This document shows, one piece after another, positions 8,695 to 17,670 of a stretch of 51,038 bases of DNA (the first letter of the stretch is position 1; each line of letters starts with the position of its first letter). The notes under the pieces were generated by a model. The model ran no database searches, was not told where the DNA came from, and saw only the letters and a list, made by a program, of their open reading frames with translations. The position numbers and the translations under genes are program-made. Source of the stretch: Deltaproteobacteria bacterium (GTDB lineage: Bacteria > Desulfobacterota > Desulfomonilia > UBA1062); the NCBI GenBank assembly GCA_011046135.1, contig DSBG01000167.1:1-51038 (forward strand), read 5' to 3'.

Positions 8695-10891
8695 AGGGTT
8701 TCATGAGCACCTTTCGGGGTTTTCCAGCAGTATCCGAGGGGCCGAGAATGCCGTCGCTCTCCATCTGTTCTATGATGCGGGCGGCCCTGTTGTACCCGAT
8801 CCTGAACCTCCGCTGAATAAGAGAGATGGAGGCGCTGCCCTTCGTGGTGACAAACTCCAGGGCTTCATCGTAGACAGGATCGTAGGGCTCATCGTCGACG
8901 AGGAGAGTTCCTGTTTCGTCTCTCGCGATTTCAGCGATCTGGTGAGAGATCTCTTCGACGTAATTCGGACTTTTCTGCTCGCGGATGAATTCGACGACTC
9001 TGTCAATCTCTTCTTCGGACACGTATGCTCCATGCACCCGCTTGAGATGGGAAGCTCCTGGAGTGAGGAAGAGCATATCGCCGAGTCCGAGGAGCTGGTC
9101 CGCCCCGGATGAATCCAGGATGGTTCTGGAATCGATTTTGGATGAGACCCGAAACGAGATGCGTGAAGGGAAGTTTGACTTGATGAGTCCGGTGATGACG
9201 TCGACCGAGGGTCTCTGGGTCGCCACGACCATGTGGATACCGGCTGCTCGAGCCATCTGGGCGAGCCGGGCGATATAGATCTCGATCTCGCGGGTTACCA
9301 TCATGAGGTCTGCCATTTCATCGATTATGATCACGATCTTGGGGAGAACTCCGGGTTCTTCACCATCGGATCGCAGGCTGGCCAGGGTGGTAGAAGGGTT
9401 CTTCTCTTCTTTCTTTACCTTTTTGTTGTAGGAATCCAGGCTCTTGACACCGAGGTCTCGGAAGAGTTCATACCGGAGTTCCATTTCCGATACAGCCCAC
9501 TTGAGAACAGGCAGTGCATCACGAGGGTCGATGACCACCGGGTGGAGAAGGTGCGGGATCCCTTCATAGTGGGAGAGCTCGATTCGTTTGGGATCGATCA
9601 TGATGAACTTCAGCTCCGAAGGATCGTTCTTGTACATGAGGGAGAGGATCATGGTATTGAGGCCCACGCTCTTGCCCGTCCCGGTGGCTCCGGCGATGAG
9701 AAGGTGGGGCATCTTGGACAGGTTGGTGATTGCCGGAGTTCCCTCGATATCTGTCCCGAGTGCAAGGCTCAGGGGGGATGTTGAGGAGATGAACTCTTTG
9801 CTCGCAAGGATCTTACGCAGGGATACGATTTCGCGTGACCTGTTGGGGATCTCGATTCCCACGGCGTTCTTGCCGGGAATGGGTGCGACAACACGCACTG
9901 GAGCCGCCTTGAGGGCCATGGCCAGATCGTCCGCCAGGGAAACGATCTTGTTTATCTTGATGCCCGGCGCAGGCGTGAATTCATACATGGTGATCACCGG
10001 ACCGGGTTTGATCTCGTTGATGTCTCCTTCCACACCGAAATCCCTGAGCTTCGAGGTGATCATGGTGGCATTCGCCTTGAGTTCTCTGTCGGAGATCGTT
10101 CGGTTCCTGGACGGTGTATTGTTAAGCAGCGACAGAGGCGGGAGTTGATAATTATCCACAAAATCGAGCGTTGCCTGCTTGGGAATCTCAGCCAGTTCTT
10201 TCGCTTCGTGATCGACGATCGTTATGTGCGGGTCTTTCTTCTCCTGGTTCATAGGCTTGAGTTTGTTCTTGATCGTCTTTGCTGGATTAGTTTCGGCCTG
10301 CTTGGAGATGATCCACCGTTTCTTTCTCAGTTCGTAGCTGTCCTTGATGGCGACGGTCACCTCTTTCATGGTTCGATAGGGCGTGGAAAGATCATAGCCG
10401 ATCATGATTCCCCCGAAGAGAAGCATCAGCAGGAGCACGAGCGATCCCCATTCATTGAGGTATGCGTACAGAGCACTGCCGATGATGGTGCCGATGATAC
10501 CGCCGGCCTTGATCGTCGTGGAAAAGATGCTGATCTCTTGTACGAAGATAGCCAGCAGCCCCAGAAAAACGAACAGGATGATGATCGTACTCAGGAGATT
10601 GATCCACTTCACCTGCTTCTTCTGCATGAAGAAGCGGTATGCGTACTCGGCGAGGAACACGGGAATCACGAATGCGGTAATGCCAACGAGGATGAACAAG
10701 CCGTCAGAAATGTATGATCCGACAACACCCATCCAGTTGTGGATGGGTTCGCTCTGTCCGAGACGGGTGAAACTCGGATCCGAAGGAGAGTAGGAGAAGA
10801 GGGCAAGGGTGAGAAAGATGGCGATAAAGCCCATGAACAGCCCGAGGCAGCGTTGAGGCAGATCGCTTGTTTTTTCTTTTTTCTTCGCCAT
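8672..10891 (-). CDS. ftsK: FtsK/SpoIIIE DNA translocase
   Basis: The 739-residue septal motor clears and aligns chromosome ends during division. It has about four transmembrane helices (residues 15-170) and a short linker (about 170-250), then the RecA-like motor with Walker A GATGTGKS (about 401-408) and Walker B IIIDEMADL (about 530). The C-terminal winged-helix gamma domain (about 675-739, around SASISLIQRRFRIGYNRAA) reads chromosome-orienting sequences. The linker is much shorter than in E. coli FtsK, as in most bacteria outside the enterics. ATG lies one base after the uppP stop codon. Confidence 0.97.
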   Translation of the reverse strand: MAKKKEKTSDLPQRCLGLFMGFIAIFLTLALFSYSPSDPSFTRLGQSEPIHNWMGVVGSYISDGLFILVGITAFVIPVFLAEYAYRFFMQKKQVKWINLLSTIIILFVFLGLLAIFVQEISIFSTTIKAGGIIGTIIGSALYAYLNEWGSLVLLLMLLFGGIMIGYDLSTPYRTMKEVTVAIKDSYELRKKRWIISKQAETNPAKTIKNKLKPMNQEKKDPHITIVDHEAKELAEIPKQATLDFVDNYQLPPLSLLNNTPSRNRTISDRELKANATMITSKLRDFGVEGDINEIKPGPVITMYEFTPAPGIKINKIVSLADDLAMALKAAPVRVVAPIPGKNAVGIEIPNRSREIVSLRKILASKEFISSTSPLSLALGTDIEGTPAITNLSKMPHLLIAGATGTGKSVGLNTMILSLMYKNDPSELKFIMIDPKRIELSHYEGIPHLLHPVVIDPRDALPVLKWAVSEMELRYELFRDLGVKSLDSYNKKVKKEEKNPSTTLASLRSDGEEPGVLPKIVIIIDEMADLMMVTREIEIYIARLAQMARAAGIHMVVATQRPSVDVITGLIKSNFPSRISFRVSSKIDSRTILDSSGADQLLGLGDMLFLTPGASHLKRVHGAYVSEEEIDRVVEFIREQKSPNYVEEISHQIAEIARDETGTLLVDDEPYDPVYDEALEFVTTKGSASISLIQRRFRIGYNRAARIIEQMESDGILGPSDTAGKPRKVLMKPYAKELEE

Positions 10892-10892
10892 G

Positions 10893-11687
10893 TTATGTGC
10901 CTGTCATGATGGAGTAGGATATGTACATGAAGCCAATTGTCCAGCAATACACCGAAAAGATGAAAAAACTATGTCTTTGTAACGTCCATATCAAAAATTT
11001 CAGAGAAATCAAACCGACAATACAGGCTATCCCGCCGGCGAGGAGATGATCGAGGGAGAGGGCTTCAGCATTGTCATGAAATTCAAGGACTGTTGCTCCG
11101 AGAATCGCGGGAATTGCAGCAATGAATGAGTAACTCGCTGCCCATTTTCTTTCCAGACCACAGAGTACCCCAGCAAAGATTGTGGAACCTGACCGTGAAA
11201 TTCCCGGGATGATTGCGAAGGCCTGGAACACACCGATCACGGCTGCGTCCCTGAAGCGTACCTGGCCGTAGGGAAGCGAGCTTTGTTTCACCCGATCGGT
11301 TGCAAAGGTGATGACTCCAGTGAGAATGAGCATCCATGAAGCGACCAGGGGCATGCTGAACAGTGATTCGAACCAGTCTTTGAAGGTCAGCCCGATTATT
11401 CCTGTGATGGCGGTGGTGACCATGATGCAGAGGATGATTCCTGCCTGATCTTTTCTGAAGGTCCCGGGCATGATTCCCCTGATGAGGGCAAAAAGATCAC
11501 GGTGAAAGAATACAATCACCGCAAGTGTCGTACCGGCGTGCACGCAGAGATTGAAGAGCACATCGCCTCGCCACGTCTCCCCGAACAGGTCCTGCGAGAG
11601 GGTGAGGTGGCCTGAGCTCGAAACGGGGAGGAATTCTGTGATTCCCTGGATGATGCCGAGAAGGAGAGCGACGAGAGAATCTGGCAA
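10893..11687 (-). CDS. uppP: Undecaprenyl-diphosphatase (BacA/UppP)
   Basis: This 264-residue polytopic membrane enzyme dephosphorylates undecaprenyl diphosphate to recycle the lipid carrier for peptidoglycan and other surface polymers. It shows the QGITEFLPVSSSGHL motif with catalytic Glu and the GISRSGSTI motif with catalytic Ser and Arg, and about eight membrane segments. The start is a TTG directly after the rnj stop (TAATTG), with GGAG six bases before it. The tight junctions suggest translational coupling with rnj and ftsK. Confidence 0.95.
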   Translation of the reverse strand: MPDSLVALLLGIIQGITEFLPVSSSGHLTLSQDLFGETWRGDVLFNLCVHAGTTLAVIVFFHRDLFALIRGIMPGTFRKDQAGIILCIMVTTAITGIIGLTFKDWFESLFSMPLVASWMLILTGVITFATDRVKQSSLPYGQVRFRDAAVIGVFQAFAIIPGISRSGSTIFAGVLCGLERKWAASYSFIAAIPAILGATVLEFHDNAEALSLDHLLAGGIACIVGLISLKFLIWTLQRHSFFIFSVYCWTIGFMYISYSIMTGT

Positions 11688-13304
11688 TTACATCTCCATA
11701 ATAATTGGAATTATCATGGGTTTTTTCCCGAGGCGTGATTTGAGAGCCATCCCGAGAGCCTCACGAAGACGGATTTGCATGACCTGCATGTTGAGGTCCT
11801 TGCCCAGGTACGAGTGCAGCGCCAGGGATGCCTGTGTTCTGATCATGTCCATGGTCTCCTGCTCCATGCTGGCGGGAACAACGCCTTTGCACATGATGTC
11901 GGGACCTAACACCACTTCTGATTTCGACGAGTCAAGAACCATGAACACCACCACCAGACCGCCCTCGGAGATGTGTCTGCGGTCTCTCAGGACAACATCC
12001 TGAATATCGCCCGTGAGTTCGCCATCGACAAAGCACTTGCCGTGCGGGGCTTCGCCGGTCATCTGCATGCCGTCTTCACTGATGGTCCAGATCTGTCCCG
12101 GGCGCGCGAGCACGATCTGAGAATCAGTCCTCAAGACATCTGCGACCCTGTCCGCCAGGGCTTTCATCTGGCGCAGTTCCCCATGGATCGGCATGAAAAT
12201 GCGGGGTGACAGCGCCTTGATCGTCTCAAGAACCTCTCCTCTGGTCGCATGGCCTGTGGCATGGACATCGGCGATATCCGGGTAGTAGACCCGAGCCCCA
12301 AAATCGATGAGTTTGTCAACACACCGGAAGATGGCGATCTCATTGCCCGGGATGATTCTGGCGGATATGATCACGCTGTCTCCGTTTTTGACCTTGAACT
12401 TATGCCATCCCCGAGAGATCAGGGAGAGCACTGAGTAGACCTCGCCCTGTGTTCCGGTACAGATAAGCATCACCTTGCTTCTGTCCATGGAGGTGATTTC
12501 CTCGGGCTTGATGAGGTCGCGCGTATCGAAATCGAGAACGCCGAGATCTGTTGCGATGTCTACAATCTGGTTCATGCTCCTGCCGATGATGGCTATTTTC
12601 CGCTGGTTTTGTACGGCCAGCTCATAGAGCATCTGGATACGGGTAACGTGGCTCGAGAAGGTGGATATCAGAACAGCGCCCGGGGTTTCTTTGATAATGG
12701 TATTGATGCACCTGGAAATACTTGACTCGTCAGCACATCTCGGATCTTGTTCCGCATTGGTGCTCTCACACATCAAGAGGCGAACGGGGTTGTCGATTGT
12801 GAGGTATTCGCGTGGTGTTTTCTTGAAATCACCCGAGTGGATCAGTCTTCCCTGGCTCGTGTTCATGTTCAGCGCAAAGCACCCGATGGTTGAGTGCTGG
12901 ACCTCGATGAATTCAATCTCCATCCCCGCTAAAGATATGTTCTCTCCGGGATGCACGGGCACCAGAGTGATGTTTCCATGCATGTCGTATTCTCTGAGCT
13001 TTTTCTTCACGAGCTCGAGGGTGAAGGGGTGACTGTACACCGGAATCGGCGCATCTTTTAAGAGGTAAGGGAGGGCACCGATGTGATCCTCGTGGCCATG
13101 GGTGAGGACAATGCCCTGGAAGGCTTCCTGATTGTCCACGATATGGGTGAAGTCAGGAATGATCTGATCGATGCCCGTGGGGTTTATCTTGGGAAACATG
13201 ATGCCGGCATCAATCAGGACAGACCCTCCGCTTGTCTCGATCACCATCGAATTGAGCCCGAATTCCCGTACACCGCCCAGCGGTATGACCTTCACAGAGC
13301 TCAT
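11688..13304 (-). CDS. rnj: Ribonuclease J
   Basis: The 538-residue metallo-beta-lactamase nuclease has 5'-exonuclease and endonuclease activity in RNA decay and rRNA processing. The zinc site is in THGHEDHIGALPYLL (about residues 74-88), followed by the beta-CASP insert and the RMMBL segment around HATGHATRGE with its metal His. Length fits the family. The gene starts in an ATGA overlap with the upstream acyltransferase, with GGAGG eight bases before the ATG. An RNase J rather than an RNase E at this locus agrees with a Desulfobacterota-type genome. Confidence 0.95.
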   Translation of the reverse strand: MSSVKVIPLGGVREFGLNSMVIETSGGSVLIDAGIMFPKINPTGIDQIIPDFTHIVDNQEAFQGIVLTHGHEDHIGALPYLLKDAPIPVYSHPFTLELVKKKLREYDMHGNITLVPVHPGENISLAGMEIEFIEVQHSTIGCFALNMNTSQGRLIHSGDFKKTPREYLTIDNPVRLLMCESTNAEQDPRCADESSISRCINTIIKETPGAVLISTFSSHVTRIQMLYELAVQNQRKIAIIGRSMNQIVDIATDLGVLDFDTRDLIKPEEITSMDRSKVMLICTGTQGEVYSVLSLISRGWHKFKVKNGDSVIISARIIPGNEIAIFRCVDKLIDFGARVYYPDIADVHATGHATRGEVLETIKALSPRIFMPIHGELRQMKALADRVADVLRTDSQIVLARPGQIWTISEDGMQMTGEAPHGKCFVDGELTGDIQDVVLRDRRHISEGGLVVVFMVLDSSKSEVVLGPDIMCKGVVPASMEQETMDMIRTQASLALHSYLGKDLNMQVMQIRLREALGMALKSRLGKKPMIIPIIMEM

Positions 13305-14563
13305 TGCGGTTCCTCCAGCAGGGAGCCGAGATGCCTCCTGAGCTCTGTTGAAGCAGCCGAGATATCGGCGAAGGTCTGTTTCGGTATGGGAATCTGTTCA
13401 AATTTCAGCGCAGGACCGATACGGATACGTACCGGAGACAGCTTAATTGAAGAAGTCCACCGGGGCATCAGCTCATAGGCGCCTGAAATTCCCACCGGGA
13501 TCACGGGAACCCCCAGGGCGAGGATAAGCCTGATCGTACCTGTTCGCAGCGGCAACAGAGAGCCGTCCCACGTTCGTTCCCCCTCAGGGAAGATTCCCAA
13601 AACATGACCCTGCTGCACGATTCGGAGAGCGTTTCGGATCGCCTGTACGTCTGTGGTATACCGTCTCACCGGGAATGATCGCCCATGGCGAAGAAACCAG
13701 GTCATGAACCTGTTGCGATATTCCGAGTTCTTGGCCATGAACCAGATATACCGCGTGGGTAACACTCCGAACACGATGGAATCGAGAAAAGAGGTGTGGT
13801 TGGGGACCACAAGAGCTGGTCCGTGGTCAGGTATATGCTCCAATCCTCTCACGTCGACTCTGAACAGGGTTTTGATGAGCGGCTTGGCTATCCTTCGTAA
13901 CACAGCGAAGAAGAGGCTGAAATCACGGGGATACCATGGGTGGATGCGCATGCGAAGTTCGCGATGGCCCGCAGCAGGAGCGGGCCTGTTCCGCAGACTT
14001 TTTTTCAGGAGGATCCGCGGATAATACTCGATGATCTGCTCCGGACCATGGGTGTGGGCAAGGGCCTTCTGAATGCAATCCTCCCACTTTTTCCCGGAGT
14101 CTTGAAGAAAATCGAAGAAAAGCACACCATGTTTCCGGGCAATGATGATAACTGTATTCGACTCAATGGTAACCGAGGTGATGGTGGTCAGCGGGATGTG
14201 TCTGTCACCCGAGGCTGCGGAAAAGAAGAGTTCATCGTGTTTCAATACCAGGCTTCCGGTTTCGAGTTCCCTCCTCCCATACAGGGTGGCGGTGACTCCC
14301 GCGAAACCCCGATATGGGCCTTTCACCGACTCCGCGGAAAGCCTTACGGTTCCACTGTGGAGAATGATTCCGGATTCACGCTGAGGAAGCTCGAAAGAGC
14401 GAATCTTTGCATACCATGCAGCGAGGGAATCTGTGTGACCATTAACGGAAATTCGTGATCGAGAAAGAATATCGATACGTGCCTGGCAGGAGGAACATCT
14501 CGTGTTATCGAGCCAATCAAAATCCCCACAAACAGGACACCTGTAGAGAATATCAGTTATCAT
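13301..14563 (-). CDS. Zinc-ribbon / GRAM-like / lysophospholipid acyltransferase fusion
   Basis: This 420-residue protein has three parts. Residues 1-30 hold a zinc-ribbon pattern C9-x2-C12-x10-C23-x2-C26. Residues about 62-170 read like a GRAM or PH-type domain: a GSLVLKHDELFF strand pair, IPLTTITSVTIE, and a terminal helix with KKWEDCIQKAL. Residues about 235-420 are a PlsC-type acyltransferase with the catalytic NHTSFLD (255-261), a VRRY segment, and the acceptor-binding FPEGERTWDG (325-334). It should acylate a lysophospholipid or related lipid at the inner membrane. The N-terminal parts may bind membrane or protein. It sits 3 nt after the canonical plsC and overlaps rnj. Confidence 0.85.
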   Translation of the reverse strand: MITDILYRCPVCGDFDWLDNTRCSSCQARIDILSRSRISVNGHTDSLAAWYAKIRSFELPQRESGIILHSGTVRLSAESVKGPYRGFAGVTATLYGRRELETGSLVLKHDELFFSAASGDRHIPLTTITSVTIESNTVIIIARKHGVLFFDFLQDSGKKWEDCIQKALAHTHGPEQIIEYYPRILLKKSLRNRPAPAAGHRELRMRIHPWYPRDFSLFFAVLRRIAKPLIKTLFRVDVRGLEHIPDHGPALVVPNHTSFLDSIVFGVLPTRYIWFMAKNSEYRNRFMTWFLRHGRSFPVRRYTTDVQAIRNALRIVQQGHVLGIFPEGERTWDGSLLPLRTGTIRLILALGVPVIPVGISGAYELMPRWTSSIKLSPVRIRIGPALKFEQIPIPKQTFADISAASTELRRHLGSLLEEPQ

Positions 14564-14566
14564 TGG

Positions 14567-15259
14567 CTAGTGAGTATAGCCGAGATTGATTGTGTTGTAC
14601 ACCTCTTCCATGAGTGATGCAACGGTGTGACCATCCGGATAGATGGGCGTTCCAACGACAACGGAGATCTTTCCGGGTGTCACCTTGGTGCTGTGCTTGG
14701 GAAGGATGTTCCGGGATCCGCACACACTCACCGGGACAATGGGGACATGTGCCTTCAGGGCAAGGTGAAATCCTCCCTTCTTGAAGGGGTAGATGATGTT
14801 CCCGTCCGGTGATCGTGTTCCCTCGGGAAAGATCATGATGGAGGTTCCTGATCTGATTTTTTCTGCTGCAATGTCCATGCTTTCGAGGGCCTTGGCGTGA
14901 TTGGATCGGTCGATGAGAATGTAGCCGATCCGCCGCATGCCGAGGCCCAGCAAGGGAATCCTGAAGAGTTCTTTTTTGGCTGTCCACCTGAACTGGATCT
15001 CCAGGTGACCGAGAAGGGCAAAGACATCAAAGTGACTCTGGTGATTGGGCATAAAAATCGCTGGCCCTTCTGGGATGTTCTCCTTTCCGAGAACCTCTAC
15101 CGACACATTCGCGCACCACAGGGTAAAACGTGCCCAATATCTGGCAAGTATGTGCGGGAGATTTCCTGTAGGGCTGAATAAGGAGATAATCACCACGGGG
15201 ATGATTGCCACGATGATGTACAGGTAGCACCCTACGGCACTCAGAACGGTCCAGGTCAT
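14567..15259 (-). CDS. plsC: 1-acyl-sn-glycerol-3-phosphate acyltransferase
   Basis: The 230-residue membrane acyltransferase converts lysophosphatidate to phosphatidate in phospholipid synthesis. It has an N-terminal membrane helix (about 5-28), the catalytic NHQSHFD motif (about residue 72) and the FPEGTRSPDG acceptor motif. Length matches the family. It heads the six-gene operon down to lolA. The start at 15259 has no Shine-Dalgarno sequence and lies 7 nt behind a -10 box preceded by a perfect TTGACA, so translation of a leaderless message is likely. Confidence 0.94.
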   Translation of the reverse strand: MTWTVLSAVGCYLYIIVAIIPVVIISLFSPTGNLPHILARYWARFTLWCANVSVEVLGKENIPEGPAIFMPNHQSHFDVFALLGHLEIQFRWTAKKELFRIPLLGLGMRRIGYILIDRSNHAKALESMDIAAEKIRSGTSIMIFPEGTRSPDGNIIYPFKKGGFHLALKAHVPIVPVSVCGSRNILPKHSTKVTPGKISVVVGTPIYPDGHTVASLMEEVYNTINLGYTH

Positions 15260-15266
15260 GGAAGAT

Positions 15267-15295
15267 CTTTTACAGAACTTTTACATAGATGTCAA
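15267..15295 (-). promoter_or_regulatory. plsC operon promoter, predicted leaderless
   Basis: Minus strand: TTGACA, 17-nt spacer, TAAAAG, then 7 nt to the plsC ATG at 15259. It is the best -35 and spacing combination seen on the minus strand here. Confidence 0.7.
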
Positions 15296-15343
15296 AGTTG
15301 CAGAGGAGGATTTTCGCGGGAGATTACTAGTATTACTCGCTCA

Positions 15344-15679
15344 TCATGCTCTATCGGTGCTGAAAACACGCATGAGGTCCTGAAGCATGTCATCTCGGGC
15401 TGAGATCACCTTCAGGATGGTCTCATAGCCCCGCTGCGAGATGATCAAGTTACAGAATTCCCGTGCGAGGTCGATCTCTGACGGATCCGTCTGGAACATT
15501 CCGTGAAGAGAGAGGTTTTCTGCAGAGGTGCTGGCATCGGTGCACGATCCCCGGAGGGCGGAGGTGACAAGGGTCTGCTCCCTTGATGGAAGATGTTCTG
15601 TCAACTGAGTTGCTATGGTTGCTGCGGTTCGTGCCAGAAGCAACTCGTGCGCCTTCAATGATGAAAGAAGTGAAACCAT
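15344..15679 (-). CDS. Small flagellar-rod-like (FlgB/FlgC/FlgG terminal-domain) protein
   Basis: This 111-residue protein ends with a stretch (about 70-107) matching the conserved C-terminal helix of flagellar rod and hook proteins: IDLAREF, then ISQRGYE, then KVISARDDMLQDL. Its first 25 residues, SLKAHELLLARTAATIATQL, resemble the N-terminal helix of the same proteins. The large middle domain of a true FlgC or FlgG is missing. No other flagellar genes are in the window. The start at 15679 is chosen because GGGAGAG lies at good spacing before it. An upstream in-frame ATG lacks that signal and would reach into the divergent kinase gene. It may be a rod-like mini-protein or a decayed remnant. 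Confidence 0.65.
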   Translation of the reverse strand: MVSLLSSLKAHELLLARTAATIATQLTEHLPSREQTLVTSALRGSCTDASTSAENLSLHGMFQTDPSEIDLAREFCNLIISQRGYETILKVISARDDMLQDLMRVFSTDRA

Positions 15680-15691
15680 GCAAACTCTCCC

Positions 15692-15721
15692 TTGCTCATG
15701 AATCGACAGAATGACTATAAT
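15692..15721 (+). promoter_or_regulatory. Promoter of the GlrK-like kinase operon, predicted leaderless
   Basis: TTGCTC, 18-nt spacer, perfect TATAAT (15716-15721), then 7 nt to ATG at 15729. The reverse strand of the same -10 reads TATAGT and may serve the divergent mini-protein gene. Confidence 0.6.
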
Positions 15722-15728
15722 CTTGACC

Positions 15729-17204
15729 ATGAAGAAACCCGGCCTGCTGGAAAAATTTATTCTGGCCTATGTGGTCTTTGTCTTTGTCCTGCTCGGTTTG
15801 AACATGCTCCTTCTCTATGTTTCTTCACGGCTCAGCAATCTCACGAGCGAGATCTACCTGGTGGACTACAGAAAAAAGGAACTCTCTAGCACCCTCATTG
15901 ACAACATCATCTCTTTAGAAGAAACGCAGAAGAAGTTCATGCTCCTTCAGCAAGACTCTTACCGTGAAATGATCGCCCAGAAGCAACAGGAGATCGATCA
16001 GGCCTGGATATTTCTGGAGACCGATTTCATGAGCTACGATGAGAAGGAGCGCGAACAGATCCGGAACGCACGGCAGCTTTGGAAAACGTATCTCGAACGC
16101 TACCAGAAACAGATTGATCGTATTCCCGAGGATCCGGATGAGCTTGAAGAGGTGTTCCGGAGCAACAGGAAAGAGATCGACGTCCTGGTCGAGTATGCCC
16201 GTGCCTCCAACCGCAATGCCGTGAAACAAATCGACAATAAGATCGTCTATCTCAAGGAACTCGGCGATCAGACCATGTCATCCACCTGGTGGGTGTTGGC
16301 GTTCGCTTTGAGCATTGGTCTTATCGTTCCTTTCCTCATCTATCGGAGTGTAACCCGCGATATTTCCCACATCAAAGGAGGTGTCAAAAAGATTGCAGCT
16401 GGAGATTTCACGTACACGATTCCCCTGGATTCTTCAGATGAACTCGGTAGGCTTGCGGAATCCTTCAACGCCATGGCATTGCGGCTGAAGGAACTTGACG
16501 ACATGAAGTCGGAATTCATTTCTGTTGTGTCGCACGAACTCAAGACCCCGCTCACCTCGATGAAGGAAGCGACGAACCTCCTCAAGGAGGGTGTCGCCGG
16601 GGAGATTTCCGAGAAGCAGATGCGACTCCTGGCTATCATGGAAGAGGGGATACGGCGCCTGCTCTACACCGTCTCCGAGCTTCTCGAAATGTCGAGGCTC
16701 GAAAGCGGAATGGTCAAGTTGAACCTGGGGAGCCATCCTATAAACAGTGTCGTCTCTTCGTTTGTTTCAGAATTCAAACCTTTTGCAGACACCAGCGGTG
16801 TGGAACTCATCGTCGAGTACCTTCCCAAAGACTGCCAGGTCACGATCGACAGGGACAAGATCCTGCAGGTGTTGACAAACCTCACGCATAATGCGATCAA
16901 ATATTCCGAGCGGGGATCGCATGTGAAGATCCGACTCAAGCTATCAGACCGTGTTCTCCTCACCGAGATCGAAGATTATGGGAAAGGGATACCGGAAGAA
17001 GACCTCTCGCTTATCTTTGATAAGTTCTATCAGTCAAAATATACCAGGGGACACAGCGGTATAGGGCTGGGACTGGCGATCTCCAGGGGTATCATTGATG
17101 CCCACGGAGGAACTATTTATGCAAAGAGTACGCTCAACAAAGGGAGTGTGTTTACCTTTTCTCTTCCTGTTGCTGTTCACCCTTCTCGGATGCGCTCCCA
17201 CTAA
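15729..17204 (+). CDS. GlrK/QseE-like sensor histidine kinase
   Basis: The 491-residue kinase has a transmembrane helix (about 8-30), an all-helical periplasmic domain (about 35-180), a second helix (about 186-206), HAMP (about 207-260), and a HisKA domain with the phospho-acceptor His near 269 in SHELKTPLTS. A HATPase_c domain follows, with NLTHNAIKYS, DYGKGI and GLGLAISRGI. The H-box context, SMKEATNLLKEGV, is like that of enterobacterial GlrK/QseE. It is followed by a lipoprotein and a sigma-54 regulator, the order of glrK-qseG-glrR. The start at 15729 lies 7 nt after a TATAAT box. An upstream ATG at 15711 would lie upstream of the transcript. Confidence 0.92.
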   Translation: MKKPGLLEKFILAYVVFVFVLLGLNMLLLYVSSRLSNLTSEIYLVDYRKKELSSTLIDNIISLEETQKKFMLLQQDSYREMIAQKQQEIDQAWIFLETDFMSYDEKEREQIRNARQLWKTYLERYQKQIDRIPEDPDELEEVFRSNRKEIDVLVEYARASNRNAVKQIDNKIVYLKELGDQTMSSTWWVLAFALSIGLIVPFLIYRSVTRDISHIKGGVKKIAAGDFTYTIPLDSSDELGRLAESFNAMALRLKELDDMKSEFISVVSHELKTPLTSMKEATNLLKEGVAGEISEKQMRLLAIMEEGIRRLLYTVSELLEMSRLESGMVKLNLGSHPINSVVSSFVSEFKPFADTSGVELIVEYLPKDCQVTIDRDKILQVLTNLTHNAIKYSERGSHVKIRLKLSDRVLLTEIEDYGKGIPEEDLSLIFDKFYQSKYTRGHSGIGLGLAISRGIIDAHGGTIYAKSTLNKGSVFTFSLPVAVHPSRMRSH

Positions 17205-17670
17205 ACTGTTCCTCGGAAAACTGGATGCAGCCGAGGACGAAATTGCTCGAGGAAAGCCGTATGGATACGATCTTGCGCACAAACCTGCGCTGCTCCCCCC
17301 TTCATACGATGCCAGGCACAGGCTCGCCCTCATCGTTGAGTCGGTGCTTCTCGGAGCGTATTCATATCCCGAGGTCAGAAAGGACCTTGAAGGAATCAGG
17401 GAAGATCCTCATCTCCCCAAGTATCTCAGGGTTGAGGCAGGCTATCTCCTGGTGCTCTTTGATGAGCTTCAGAGGACGAGGCGGGAGGTGCAGCATCTCT
17501 CGGAAGAGATGAAGAAATGTTCAGATCACAGTGAAAAAGCGCAAAAAACCATCGAAGAACTCAAGAAGCACATTGAGGAAAAGCACAAGGAACTGGAGGT
17601 TCTGACCTTCAAACTTAACAAACTCGAGGAGATCCATCTGGATACTGAAAAGCGGAGAGGAACCCAATGA
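17119..17670 (+). CDS. QseG/YfhG-like coiled-coil lipoprotein
   Basis: The 183-residue protein has a lipoprotein signal (hydrophobic residues 9-21, lipobox LLGC). A globular or helical region (about 25-115) and a long charged coiled coil (about 115-175) follow. Its place between a GlrK-like kinase and a GlrR-like regulator, and its C-terminal coiled coil, recall QseG, an outer-membrane lipoprotein that controls the activity of GlrK in E. coli. It overlaps the kinase gene by 86 nt. The start at 17119 is supported by GGAGG eight bases upstream and places the signal peptide at the N-terminus. Direct homology to QseG is an inference, as sequence similarity is limited to general features. Confidence 0.75.
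   Translation: MQRVRSTKGVCLPFLFLLLFTLLGCAPTKLFLGKLDAAEDEIARGKPYGYDLAHKPALLPPSYDARHRLALIVESVLLGAYSYPEVRKDLEGIREDPHLPKYLRVEAGYLLVLFDELQRTRREVQHLSEEMKKCSDHSEKAQKTIEELKKHIEEKHKELEVLTFKLNKLEEIHLDTEKRRGTQ

Noticed and set aside
15711-15728. Upstream ATG for the GlrK-like kinase
   Set aside because: It overlaps the TATAAT box, so it would not be in the transcript. The next ATG at 15729 starts the natural N-terminus.
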